Positions 20,520-30,758 of a stretch of 64,000 nt of DNA are shown piece by piece (positions within the stretch are counted from its first letter, which is position 1; each line of letters opens with the position of its first letter). This stretch comes from Calliopum simillimum (taxonomy: Eukaryota; Arthropoda; Insecta; Diptera; Lauxaniidae), in contig OX638368.1 in assembly GCA_951812925.1 (NCBI GenBank), forward strand, positions 75,684,909 through 75,748,908. The letters run 5' to 3'. The notes under the pieces are model-generated. The model searched no databases, had not been told where the DNA came from, and saw only the letters and a list, made by a program, of their open reading frames with translations. The translations under genes and the position numbers were made by a program.

Positions 20520-21160
20520 TACAAATACTTTTCATGATCGACTATCTCTTTTGAAGACAAACCTCGGCTCTATAAATTATCCGAGCTATGAATATTTGGT
20601 GTTAACATTTGGCCAATCTGACTGCTGCTCATGATTTTTGATAAGGTACCACTTGTGAATCGCACCGCAGGAAGTATTCACAACCTGCCCAGCCTATTTC
20701 CTCCAGCACTTTGGTGAGAAGTTGAACCAACAATCTTGCGCCAAACACTCTAATCTTGACACTGTTTCCATTTCAAAATAGCAAATTCTTTCTCTAGCGC
20801 TATTCTATCTCACAATGAAAATTTTTTCTTAATCTCTACTAATTTTCCATATAAAAAGCTCAGAATCACCGCTCTTCAAGAAAGGCAATGAAAGGCAACT
20901 AAAATAAGCGCTTATTTCTCCGTATATGCACCCATTGCACAATCATGCATTTAAAAATCTTGCTATATTATATCAGTAGGCAAAAAGAATTTCTCTTCGG
21001 CCCCTCTTGCATATTGAATCAAAGCTCCTACTGCGCTCTGTGTATATGATGTCATACCATATGTCATAACTGTAACCAATATTTATGCAATGTGTCGACC
21101 TTAACATTATTTTAATATCAGCATAAATCGCAACTGTATGCCTTCTAAAACGCATAATTA
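20520..21160 (-). pseudogene. BEL/Pao RT and RNase H remnants
   Basis: Leftwards from about 21100, TYGMTSYTQSAVGALIQYAR resembles the BEL/Pao RT segment just upstream of the YVDD box. From 20760, ARLLVQLLTKVLEEIGW and then CEYFLRCDSQVV matches RNase H, and near 20560 SSDNL(stop)SRGLSSKEIVDH matches the NPAD.ASRG end. Several stops and shifts are present. The order RT, RNase H, integrase is kept, which supports the assignment although each piece is weak. Confidence 0.6.
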
Positions 21161-21939
21161 AATAAAAAGGTATTTCTACATCTTATCAAACAATTGCTTT
21201 GATTCAAAGGCACGCCTGTTTCAATCCAACCGTTTACAACAAAGACCACTCTAAATTTTATTTCATGACGCAATAATGAGAAACATAATATAGTAATTTA
21301 CCTTGCTCTGCTCTACCAGTGTCTTTTCTCAAATGCTTAAGCTCGTCATATTTTTATAAAAGCAATATAAGTATTTTGCTTCAATGCACAATCCTTCTCC
21401 AATAGCTTCTCTTAAAACTTGAATATTCAATTATTCTTTTCTAAAGAAATCGTTACTGTAAAAAGCCCTAAACTATCTCTAGAATATGTTAACAAAAATT
21501 GTCTTCGGATATTTGTTCTTCTGATCTCAAATGTTTTAGCTCAGCAACTTGATCTAGTTGCCAAAGCCGCAGCAATATCTCATCTAAATGTCCATTATTA
21601 GTGCACTCTACAGAAGCCATATTCGCCTCCTGTATTTGCTCTTGCTCAAAAATAATTTCTCCAAATGCATTCTACCATTCTACCTTTTGCTATCAGAAGA
21701 AGAAAAAAAAAATAAATACATTTATAAATAATAATAAATTTAAACAATTATTGTAACACTCGGAGTACATTTCAGCATCATGCCTAGTTCTTTTTGTTTT
21801 AAATAGCGTTCATTTTAGAAAATTTTGGTTTTTAGATCCATCCCCTAGTGAGATATTTGACTTATTTTTTCGTTTGGTTGTTAACTGAATGTTAGCAAAA
21901 CCTTTTTCTATAGATTTGTGCAGACAAATCACACTGTTA

Positions 21940-22440
21940 AGGGCCGTCCACACGCACAGTTTCACCTCAAGACTTTCCTGCGCAAACTGGTTTGTGCAGG
22001 TAAGTCTGTACGTGTGGACGGCAAAAGTCAAGTTTGCACAGTTCAAAAGTGCGGCCTGTGCTTTCTTTGACTTTCCAAAGATTTTTTTGTGCAAACTAAG
22101 CTTGCGCAGGCAAGTTGGAACGTGTGGACGGCGTACAGGCCGTGCTTTCAATCTGTCGCTTAAATTGTAGTCTTCAAATGCATGTTTATTGCGTGTGATA
22201 GCTCTGTCATGCAAATTATGCGTTTTTTCATTGATTTATTTTGGAAAATATACAAAAGAAAAAACAATTCAAATGAAAATAAAATGTTTGCTAGACGTCA
22301 TGTTTCAATGACAATGAAGTATACTGAAAACTGCACAGACTTGCCAGTGTCGTGTGGACGCGATATAAAAAGTATGCGCAAACTCTTTAGTTTGCACGAA
22401 CTAGGTTTGCGCAGGTAAGACTGTACGTGTGGATGGCCCT
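21940..22440. mobile_element. Harbinger-type MITE built of repeated palindromic modules
   Basis: The ends AGGGCCGTCCACACGCACAG and (reverse complement) AGGGCCATCCACACGTACAG are flanked by TTA (21937-21939, 22441-22443). Inside, the end module (GTACGTGTGGACGGC preceded by TGCGCA...GCAGGTAAG-like text) recurs near 21980-22022 and 22090-22133, so the element is a series of end-like modules. The open frames on both strands are by-products of this palindromic structure. Confidence 0.85.
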
Positions 22441-22462
22441 TTATGCAGCTCCACGGCACATA

Positions 22463-23057
22463 TCTATATATATAAAAATGAAATGATGTCCGTATGTAGC
22501 TTATGAACGCGGAAACTACACGGTCGATTTACACAATTTTTTTTTTTAAATTATTTCTAATGGTCTGTAGAAGGTTTATAAGGGGGTGAGATGCCGCTGA
22601 GGGTGACGGGGGTTGCACCCCCCATACAAAAAAAATACAAAAAATGCTATGTCTCTGAACTTATACAAGCTATGATTATGAAAGTTGGTGAACTTATGCA
22701 TAATGTATCTACCATTTACAATGTAAAACTTGGGGGATATTAGGTGTGGGAGAATTGCATCCTCTTTACAAAAATATACAAAATGCTATATTTCTTCACA
22801 CATGTCAGATATCGTTATAGAAATTGGTACATACATGGTTCTATATTCTATCTACCATTCACCTTGAAAAATTTGGGGGGGGGGGTGGTGAGAAAAATAT
22901 ATAAAATGATATATCTCTGTACATATGTGAGCTATGATTATAAAAGTTAATACATGGATCTTAAAATCCTTGGTGATTGGAAGAGAGGGACAATGGAAAT
23001 GGATGGGACTTCATACGTAAAGGAACGGGCGAACGAAACCGCAACCAAGCCAGCTAG
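22463..23057 (+). mobile_element. non-autonomous Helitron
   Basis: The 5' end TCTATATATATAAAAATGAA and 3' end GCGAACGAAACCGCAA...CCAGCTAG are typical of insect Helitrons (5'-TC, 3'-CTAG). The element sits between host A (22462) and T (23058), the expected AT target with no duplication. It is 595 bp with no Rep/helicase frame. It landed only about 20 bp outside the MITE that ends at 22440. Confidence 0.88.
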
Positions 23058-23343
23058 TTGGCTATAATCTGCAGCACTGCGCGCAGTTGGCAAATTTTTC
23101 GATTAGTCTCACACATTACTTGCAGCAAATAGCCTTTTAACATTCTGCTCTCTCTGTTATGCTCAGATTGACGCGCTGTCTCTCACTATGACCATTTCCA
23201 TTTGTAACTATTCCATTTGTAACTAATTTCTGTTAACGCAAAAAAAGTTTCTCGAACAATCGATTACTTTTGTTGAAAATTTGAATGATGCCCTTATCTA
23301 TTTTGATTACTAATGGAAGAATAATAAAAATAAGCCTGTATAT

Positions 23344-25568
23344 TAGAGTTGTTCAAAATCCGAAAGTGTTAAAAAGTCAAGGTGCGCGCGACTTTTCTGA
23401 ATCCTTGGATCCTGCTGATTACAAAAAGTGCTTTGGAACCAAAAAAAAAATTACGTTTAGATATTCCGCAACGAGCTTGAAGGTACTTTTTTGGAATTTT
23501 TTTAGTTTTTGAGTACTTTTTTTAATTTAAACGCTATATCTTTTCAACCAGATAAGGTATTTGCAAAAATTAAATTGTATTTTTTTAACAATATTTTGAG
23601 CCATATTCTGCATTAATAGAAGTTAATTTACTCTTTCCCAATTTTTTTTAGCGGCATTTTAAACTTCAAAATTTGTTAATTTTTTGAGGTGTTTATTTTC
23701 TTATTTTGCTCTAGTGAATTTTTTTTAAAATTTTTATATTTTTATGCATTGATTTATCTTTAAAATAATTTCAACAATTAAGCTATTAACAACACTTTTA
23801 CTTACTAAAAATAATTAAGTATAATTAAATTGGACTTAAAAAAAAAATTTATTTTAATGTTTTCAATGCATTGAAATAAGATATCTTAATGGGATGACGT
23901 AAGGTACCACTTTTTTCTTATAAAATCAGTAGCTCCTAACCTTGGTACTTCATGTTCTTTTTGGCAAAATAGGTTAACAGATAGTTTTCATAGATGATCT
24001 AAGGAAACTAAAAAAATAAATAAATCAAAAAGAAAATAAAATAGCCATTTTCGATGTATTTGTTGATCTTGATTCCGAATTTGATCTCGAAATTGCTGTA
24101 TCTTGTACGGTTAAGGAGATATTTTAACATAAAAGTATAAGAAACACCGTTTTTGTTCTTTTTAAAGTGATATTACAAGTCAAGGTTACTTTCAGGCACA
24201 AAAAATGGTATAGTGGTTAAAAGTTCCGGTCTGTATCTTTAAAATTCAATTTAAATCATACCGATATCTTTTTTATCCTCGGAGTTATCCTAACCTAAAA
24301 AGTTGAAAAAGTGCAAAAAACACTTTTTCTTGTTATTTCTGCTTACGATATTTCGGAGGAACAAAGAGATATTGATTCAATTTAAATTGGGTTTTGAAGA
24401 AAGAGGCTGTTACTTTTAACTTCAATACCAGGCTGAAAGTTATTATGTCATGATATAACAGATTCAAAAATAGCAAAAACGGTGTTTTTTGCATTTTTAG
24501 GTAAGGATATCTCTAAAACCGTATAAGGTAGAGCAATTCTGAGACCGAATTTAGAATTCTCATGAACACATACATCGCAAATGACTATTGTTGTTTCTGT
24601 TTCACCATGAAAATTTTAAACTCTAAGTTGTTTTTGTGCCAAATTTAATTACACTTAACGGTAAAGTGAAGCTTATGGCTTAGTTGTTGGAATCGGTTGA
24701 TAGATAAATTAATGCCTAAAAAAATAAATATATAAAAAAGAATTTGCTAGAGTGAAAAAAGAAAAAAATCGGTTCTTGAATGGGAAAACACCTCAAAAAA
24801 TTAACAAATTTTGAAGTTTCAAGTGCTGCTAAAAAAAATTGGGAAAGGATAGATAAACTATTATTGATGCGGAATTTGGCTTAAAATATTTAAAAAAAAA
24901 TGTCATTTAATTTTTGCAAATACCTTATCTGGTTAAAAAGATATAGTAGAGTTATTCACGATCTAGAGTAACGAGCTGAGTAACAGGGTAAAAGTGCACT
25001 CAGTTACTCTGAATAGTGAGCATACTCAATACTTTGCACGTATATTTGCTTTTTGTTTCTCAAAATAATCTTAGCTGACAACAAAAAAAAAAATTTTTAA
25101 ATGAATATTTTTCTCCCATTCAAATTTTTATTTTTGATGAACGAAAATTGCCTCTCAATCATAAACAAATTCAAACGTTTCTATAGAAATAGAAATAGTA
25201 AAAAAAAGGCAAAAGTGTAAGATTATTTTACACTAGAAAATAGCTTGACTAAAAGGGTAAAAGAGTAACAGAGTAACTTACGTATATTTTGTTGTTGTGG
25301 TTGTGCACAGTTACCCTGTTACTCTGTTACTCAGGACGTTACTCTAGATCGTGAATACCTCTAGTGTTTAAATTAAAAAAAGTACTCAAAAATTAAAAAA
25401 TTCATAAAAAAGTACCTTCAAGCTCATTGCGGAAAATCTAAACGCAATTTTTTTTTTTTGTTCCAAAGCACTTTTTGTAATCAGCAGGATCCAAGGATTC
25501 AGAAAAGTTGCGCACACCTTGAATTTTTAACACTTTTGGTTTTTCCATACAAAATTTGGACCACTCTA
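23344..25568. mobile_element. hAT-like foldback element, nearly all palindrome
   Basis: The termini TAGAGTTGTTCAAAAT and (reverse complement) TAGAGTGGTCCAAATT are flanked by the 8-bp duplication CTGTATAT (23336-23343, 25569-25576). The two halves are inverted copies over most of the length: for example GGATCCTGCTGATTACAAAA (23409) against its complement near 25480, and TCGATGTAT...GTACGGTTAAGGAGATAT (24050-24120) against 24500-24590. The centre is near 24310-24340. The right arm is interrupted by a MITE. No coding frame is present. The 8-bp duplication suggests mobilisation by a hAT transposase. Confidence 0.85.
24948..25362. mobile_element. MITE nested in the foldback element
   Basis: The ends AGAGTTATTCACGATCTAGA and (reverse complement) AGAGGTATTCACGATCTAGA, both continuing GTAACG, are flanked by AGT (24945-24947, 25363-25365). 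Removing it restores GATATAGTGTTTAAA, which matches the intact opposite arm near 23525-23545. GTTACTC motifs repeat at both ends. Confidence 0.85.
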
Positions 25569-25576
25569 CTGTATAT

Positions 25577-26372
25577 ATTTATCCTATTCCTTTAATTTTA
25601 TATAAAGCGCCTAAACCTTTACCATCATTGTGAGTTGTATGTTATATTTTGTGCCTATGTGCTACTGTGAGTGATTGCCTTTGCCTCACACACAAACTCA
25701 TTTGAGTTCGCATCATATACGATACAAACTCTCTTTCTCTATTGCGTTTCGCTCTTTGTAACGTCTTATTATATATACTTTTATTGCACACATACAAGCC
25801 CATATCAATTTGACATGAACTTATTTACACTATAGCTCTTGGTACCATTTCCTCTTGGTCATCTTGCTCTTGCACAGTTTATTCTCTTTTGAATATCTGT
25901 GATGATACCCAAAAATTACTAATATGCTCTACCTACTTTCATAACATGCATGTTACTACTTGCTAAGAATCTGTGATGCTCAACGCATTTGATCAATTTC
26001 ATACACTCTAATAAACAAACAACGTATTTGTACAAAACAACGCACGAAAAGACGCTACCTTACATTTGCCTGCGTTTCTCTTCTTTCTGTTCTACACATA
26101 AGCCGCGAAAGAAAGAGAAAATAAAATAAAAAAATAAAAGCCCTTTTACGCATACGAAAAATAGTACACGCACTCTCAGTTTCTACTCACTCACTCACAA
26201 CTATGATGCTGCAAGCAAAACGCACTCAAAGCAATCTGCTCATGTGGCTTTTGCAATTATTTGTCAAAAACTAAATGCACAATATTTTTCACAGAATCTA
26301 TTATAAATATGTAAACTATGTTCAAAATTATTAGCACGCACTATGCCCTAGCTCTACACTTCACAGTTCTTA
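25577..26372. other. no gene; decayed interior of the reverse BEL/Pao element
   Basis: AT-rich with no recognisable protease or gag text. By position it should be upstream pol or gag sequence of the element at 19119-28406, but I cannot confirm that. Confidence 0.4.
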
Positions 26373-27660
26373 TTGGGTGTACAACTTAAAAACCGGAATT
26401 TTTTAGCGAAATTTGATGCTTTATTGTGGAAAAATGTTACAATATATTTTATTCAAAGTATTGTCCATTGGAAGCTACAACATTTCCCCATCTTTCAGGC
26501 AATTTATGAATTCCATCCCAAAAAAATTGCGCCGGCTTGGCGGCCAAAAATGAATCGAGCCAATTTTCGATATCTTGAACTTAAGTGAACCGTATTCCTG
26601 ATAGGGCATTCAGCATCGATCGAAACAAATGGTAGTCAGATGGTGCAAGGTCTGGGCTATAAGGTGGGTGAGGCAAAATTTTTCATCCGTTGTTTTCCAG
26701 ATAATTTTTGACTGGGGCAGCAATATGTGGCCGAGCGTTATCGTGGTGGAAAATGATTGACTCGTGTCTGGTCGCATACGTTGGCCGCTCTGCCTGGATT
26801 TTCTGCTTCAATCGGATCAATTGTTGACGATAGAGTTGAGCATTAATGGTTTGGCCACCTGGCAACAGCTCATAATGGATCACACCTAGCTGGTCCCACC
26901 AAATACAGAGCATTACCTTCGAAGCGTGAATATTTGGCTTCGGCTGTGATGGGCCGTCCTCACCTTTCTTGACATACGCTGTTTTGCACTTGGGATTATC
27001 GTAATGGATCCACTTCTCATCGCCAGTGACAAAACGATGCAAAAAACCCTTCCTTTTGTGGCGTTCAAGCAGCATTGTGGACATCAAAAATCGGCGTTCG
27101 ACGTCCCTTGGCTTCAACTCGTATGGCACCCAATTTCCCATCTTTTGAAAAATTCCCAAGGCTTTCAAATGTCTGGAAATTGTTGTTCGATCAACTTCCA
27201 ATAGTTCTGCAAGTTCTTCTTGCGTTTGACATGAATCTTGATCGAGTAATGCCTCCAATTCTTCATCCTCAAACTTTTTCGGCTGACCAGGACGTTCTTT
27301 GCCTTCGATATCAAAATCACCACTTTTAAACCGTCGAAACCACTCACGACAGCTTTATTCAGCTGGAGCATAGTTGCTATAAGCTTCTACAAGCAAACTA
27401 TAACTTTCCGCAGCAGTTTTCTTTGCAAAAAAATGACCCAACAGAACCTCCCGCAAATGCTGTCTTTTTCTCCAATTTTCGAAGTTATTCATTGTGAAAA
27501 ATAATAATGATGCACACAAGATAAAATTGTTTTGTTGACTGATTTTGACAGCTGTCAAATGTACTTTTAAAATGACATATATATATAAAGTTCGAGCTTT
27601 CACGATATTGTTAGTACGGACATCCACCGTCAAATTCCGGTCTTTAAGTTGTACACCCAA
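26373..27660 (-). mobile_element. full-length mariner transposon
   Basis: Inverted repeats TTGGGTGTACAACTTAAA(A/G)A plus CCGGAATTT at both ends, flanked by TA (26371-26372, 27661-27662). The length of 1288 bp is that of an intact mariner. One transposase frame fills it on the minus strand. Confidence 0.95.
26449..27492 (-). pseudogene. mariner transposase (D34D type) with three stop codons
   Basis: The frame of 347 codons starts MNNFENWRKRQHLREVLLG at 27492 and ends NGQYFE at 26449, the full family length. The HTH region (CQTQEELAELLEVDRTTISR), the WVPYEL linker and catalytic residues in VTGDEKWIHYD, HHDNARPH and PYSPDLAPSDYHLF are all present, with D34D spacing between the last two. There is no frameshift. 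Three nonsense codons remain (after YAPAE, after LENNG, and after SGIRFT), so this copy is inactive but lightly damaged. Similar D34D mariners are widespread in flies. Confidence 0.93.
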
Positions 27661-27662
27661 TA

Positions 27663-28187
27663 GCATAAACGCAAAAAATAGACCGCAAAAAAAGCAAACA
27701 AATCAAAACAAAAAAGCCGAAAAATTTCCCACATTGACGCCGCGCTGTCGTCGACATTGCTCAAGGCACTGACAGTGACTTCAATAAAACACTAACAACA
27801 GCACTTTATAAAATATAATACTCACAAATTATTATTGTTTTATGCATTTTGCAGAAATCTAGTTAATATTTATTATTAACTAAAACATCGAATGTCGCAA
27901 TCGCATTTGCTCGCTCATTTTTCCTGACATCACAGCGCCAGTATACTTCCCCTTCTCTCCGTACAGCCACACAACTAAGTGATGTTCTCTTCAGTACAGC
28001 GGTCTTCTCATTAACAATTCCTCTCATGCCAAGCTCACATATACATATTTAATATTTGAAATTAAATATGATGCTACGCATACATCCACAATGAAATTTC
28101 ACATTACTCAACGATTTTTAGAATCAACTTCTAGAAATTTTGCACTTAGCCAAAAATTTTTTTTAATTTATCCGCTCGAATGACCAA
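27663..28187 (-). other. 5' end of the reverse BEL/Pao interior, with primer site
   Basis: No gene. The last 17 bases (28171-28187), read on the minus strand, give TTGGTCATTCGAGCGGA right after the LTR, the expected primer-binding site. The rest is AT-rich leader. Confidence 0.55.
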
Positions 28188-28406
28188 TGTTTAAACCTTC
28201 GATAGCCAGCGGAATAAAACAATGATTATTATGGAAAAATTAACTTTGTCCAAAAAAACCACATTTATTCACACCAAACAAAAGGCACAATAAAAGCACA
28301 ACTTAACTTCACTATAGCTCAAATAATACTGATACATTATACAAATATGAAAATACATTTTCTTGATTCTCTGAGAAAAACTCGTATACAGGGTGTATAT
28401 GATACA
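28188..28406 (-). repeat. 5' LTR (right copy) of the reverse BEL/Pao element
   Basis: 219 bp, partner of 19119-19339. It is followed by the GGTTT target duplication and then the 148-bp array. Confidence 0.85.
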
Positions 28407-28411
28407 GGTTT

Positions 28412-28915
28412 AGTTTAAGCTAGCAGAGTGATTTCGAAAAAAAAAACATTTTGTACTAAAGAAAGTATTCAATAATTATAGGCTAATTATAGGCTATTTA
28501 AATGCCCAATCGCCAAATAAAAAGCTTTCCATTTAAAAAAAAAAAATCTGCTAGGTTCAGTTTAAGCTTGTAGAGCAATTTTGAAAAAACTCAGTTTGTA
28601 CTAAAGAAAGTATTCAATAATTATAGGCTAATTATAGGCTATTTAAATGCCCAATCGCCAAATAAAAAGCTTTCCATTTAAAAAAAAAAATTCTGCTAGG
28701 TTAAGTTCAAGCTAGCAGAGTGATTTCGAAAAAAAAAACATTTTGTACTAAAGAAAGTATTCAATAATTATAGGCTAATTATAGGCTATTTAAATGCCCG
28801 ATCGCCAAATAAAAAGCTTTCCATTTAAAAAAAAAAAATTCTGCTAGGTTAAGTTCAAGCTAGCAGAGCGATTTCGAAAAAAAAAACATTTTGTACTAAA
28901 GAAAGTATTCAATTT
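28412..28915 (+). repeat. 148-bp tandem array, third part
   Basis: About three and a half well-conserved units (starts near 28414, 28562, 28709, 28858) continue the array cut at 19118. The array ends abruptly inside a unit at AAGAAAGTATTCAA. Confidence 0.9.
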
Positions 28916-29089
28916 CAACTATCTCTAGGTTTTCTTCTGTAACTTCAATGTAAATGAAGACACCTGGAAATAAATACATGAATTGATTTGATTATTTTTG
29001 TAAATTATGCAATATATTTTAATTAGAGAGTCGTAAGGTGCTAAAAATTGTTTACAAGAATTGGAAAATATGGAAAAATTTTGTTCTGA

Positions 29090-29396
29090 TCAGAATATAG
29101 AAATTCGCACATTAAACTCGATTTCTTTTGCATGGTCACCACGGGCACGCTTGCAGAAGTCCAGACGCTGAACCCAATTTTCGACAGTTTTTAAGCATAA
29201 ATCGGCCGATACTGCTGCAATTTCCCGATCGATATTCGTACGAAGTTCATCAATCGTCGCTGGCTTGTTGGCATAGACCAGGAAATAGTCTAACGGAGTC
29301 AAATCGCACGACCGAGGCGGCCAATCGACTGGGCCATTTCGTGAGATAACACGTTCACCAAACTTGGTTTTCAATAAATTGATTGTTACACATTTG
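29090..29396 (-). pseudogene. Tc1/mariner-type transposase, C-terminal piece (inverted)
   Basis: The frame reads VTINLLKTKFGERVISRNG, then PVDWPPRSCDLTPLDYFL, then LRTNIDREIAAVSADLCLK and WVQRLDFCKRARG. The WPPRSCDLTPLDYFLW block is the third catalytic Asp region of an insect Tc1/mariner-type (ITm) family; here YFL jumps to VYANKP, a small deletion. Its N-terminal and middle parts lie on the opposite strand at 30759-31405. Both pieces end in the same ten bases CAAATGTGTA. Confidence 0.82.
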
Positions 29397-29722
29397 ATAA
29401 TTTTGAAAGAAACGCAGAGCTGGAACCAAGTAAATGGGCAGAATGGGCTTCAAAAATTGACGAAGTGGCATTTTTAGAAATAAAAGAGGGATAACAAATC
29501 CATGCTTATTATGTGAAAAAGTTCCGCGCAAAGCTATTAAAAGATTTAAGCCATTTGCCACTATTTTCATGCATTTATAGGGACCAATATGGTTTTGGAC
29601 GAATTCCGGCGTCAAGTGCTTCAGTTGAAGGAGAAATTAATAAAATAAAAAACCATATTTTGACAAAAAAAAAGAGTAAAACCGAAAAGTTACGAATTGA
29701 CGAATTCGTCAAAGGCCACATT
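29396..29722 (+). repeat. inverted duplicate, arm A (partner 31409-31718)
   Basis: Near-identical to the reverse complement of 31409-31718, from GATAATTTTGAAAGAAACGC to GTCAAAGGCCACATT. Arm A carries 19 extra bases (around 29590-29610, GGACGAATTCCGGCG). It encodes the same part of the MULE-like protein as arm B. Confidence 0.92.
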
Positions 29723-30427
29723 GATTACTTAAATGGAAAAATGAAATTAGTAGATGCGCAGCATAAAACAAGGCTGATCACAAATGCTCATAACACTTCT
29801 GGTAATTCTCATTTTGACAAATCTGGGGAAGACTATAATGCAAACAATGATTTGAACAAAAAAATCTTAATCGGGAAAAAGTGTTGGGTGTGTCAATTAA
29901 ATGATTTACCTACTCAACATCATTGTGCTATGTGCTTAAAACCGGTACACGTTATTGGTGATTGTTCGTTTCCTTTAATGGCTGGGGAAACACAATTGTG
30001 TTTTGACTGTTACCATTCGAAATCAGGAGAACAGATAGTAGCTGTTAATGAAATTGAAGACTGGCGGGGTTTAGGTACATCGGAAAAAAATCGCAAGAAA
30101 GATAGCAAACAAGTCAACATATCCAAAAATAAAGGCGTAAAAGAAACAAAAAAAAAAACTTTGTACTCAAAGAACGAGGCAGATCTAAGTACTGCAATAA
30201 AGTTTAAACATTTGAAAATACCAATAATAAAAAATGGATCGTCTTCTGAGCTCAGTGCCGTTAAGATAAGTTCGAAATATTGCACATTTCAATGGACTTT
30301 GATTCAAGTTATGGTATATAATTTGTCTTATAACAACTATTTGAGAGAAGCAGTCAAAAACTTAAAAAGTCAATTTTTCGAGCTAGTCGAATACATGTTG
30401 GCGAATGAAGTCAATTCCCACAATTAG
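29396..30427 (+). pseudogene. MULE-like DDE transposase, C-terminal part
   Basis: From 29396 the frame reads ERNAELEPSKWAEWASKID, a stop after LEIKEG, then AKLLKDLSHLPLFSCIYRD and on to a cysteine/histidine cluster (CWVCQLNDLPTQHHCAMC, VIGDC, CFDCYH) of zinc-finger type. It ends at 30425-30427 after YMLANEVNSHN. The middle is Lys-rich. The upstream half of the same protein is on the opposite strand at 31409-34556. I assign it tentatively to a MULE-like transposase because of the upstream catalytic-type motifs; the family could be another DDE group. Confidence 0.6.
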
Positions 30428-30510
30428 AAGCTACGAGCACTACTTTATTTGAATGTTTTCAAATCAAACACAGAAGCGGATGAACATCGATACAAAACAC
30501 AAAAAAAAAA

Positions 30511-30741
30511 TTGTGTTCTTGTAAATTGCGATTGTACAATCTGTCTTTATTGTTGCAATCTTTTCCCAGTTACACTGAGTCATCAATATGCCAAAATGGA
30601 TGTTCAATAAGAACTAAAAACATAATTTTTATAACTGTAAAATCAGAAGACATTCTAAATGAAAAATTTGGGGATATTATTACAAACTACTCCATTGTGG
30701 ATCCACAATCCTGTCGCTCTCTTGACATTTCTCTTCAGTAA
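30511..30741 (+). pseudogene. possible terminal segment of the MULE-like gene
   Basis: A 76-residue frame (SIRTKNIIFITVKSEDILNE, FGDIITNYSIVDPQ) directly downstream of the zinc-cluster frame. Its composition is protein-like, but I recognise no domain. A neighbouring frame shows a second cysteine cluster (CDCTICLYCC). It could be a downstream exon or chance. Confidence 0.35.
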
Positions 30742-30758
30742 GGTTTGTCATTTTATCA

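Larger units (their letters stand above)
19119..28406 (-). mobile_element. decayed BEL/Pao retrotransposon, reverse orientation, with four nested insertions
   Basis: The repeats 19119-19339 and 28188-28406 start TGTTTAAACCTTCG and end GATACA on the plus strand. The pair is flanked by a 5-bp duplication GGTTT (19114-19118 and 28407-28411). On the minus strand the 5' LTR is the right one, and TTGGTCATTCGAGCGGA follows it, a good primer-binding site. Degenerate integrase, RNase H and RT pieces lie on the minus strand at 19.4-21.2 kb. The interior was later hit by a MITE (21940), a Helitron (22463), a palindromic hAT-like element (23344) and a mariner (26373). Confidence 0.85.

Noticed and set aside
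21810..22214. Frames on both strands across the 21.9-kb MITE
   Set aside because: They arise from the palindromic modules of the element.
28171..28187. Short sequence as a tRNA gene fragment
   Set aside because: It is adjacent to an LTR and fits a primer-binding site; no cloverleaf can be drawn.
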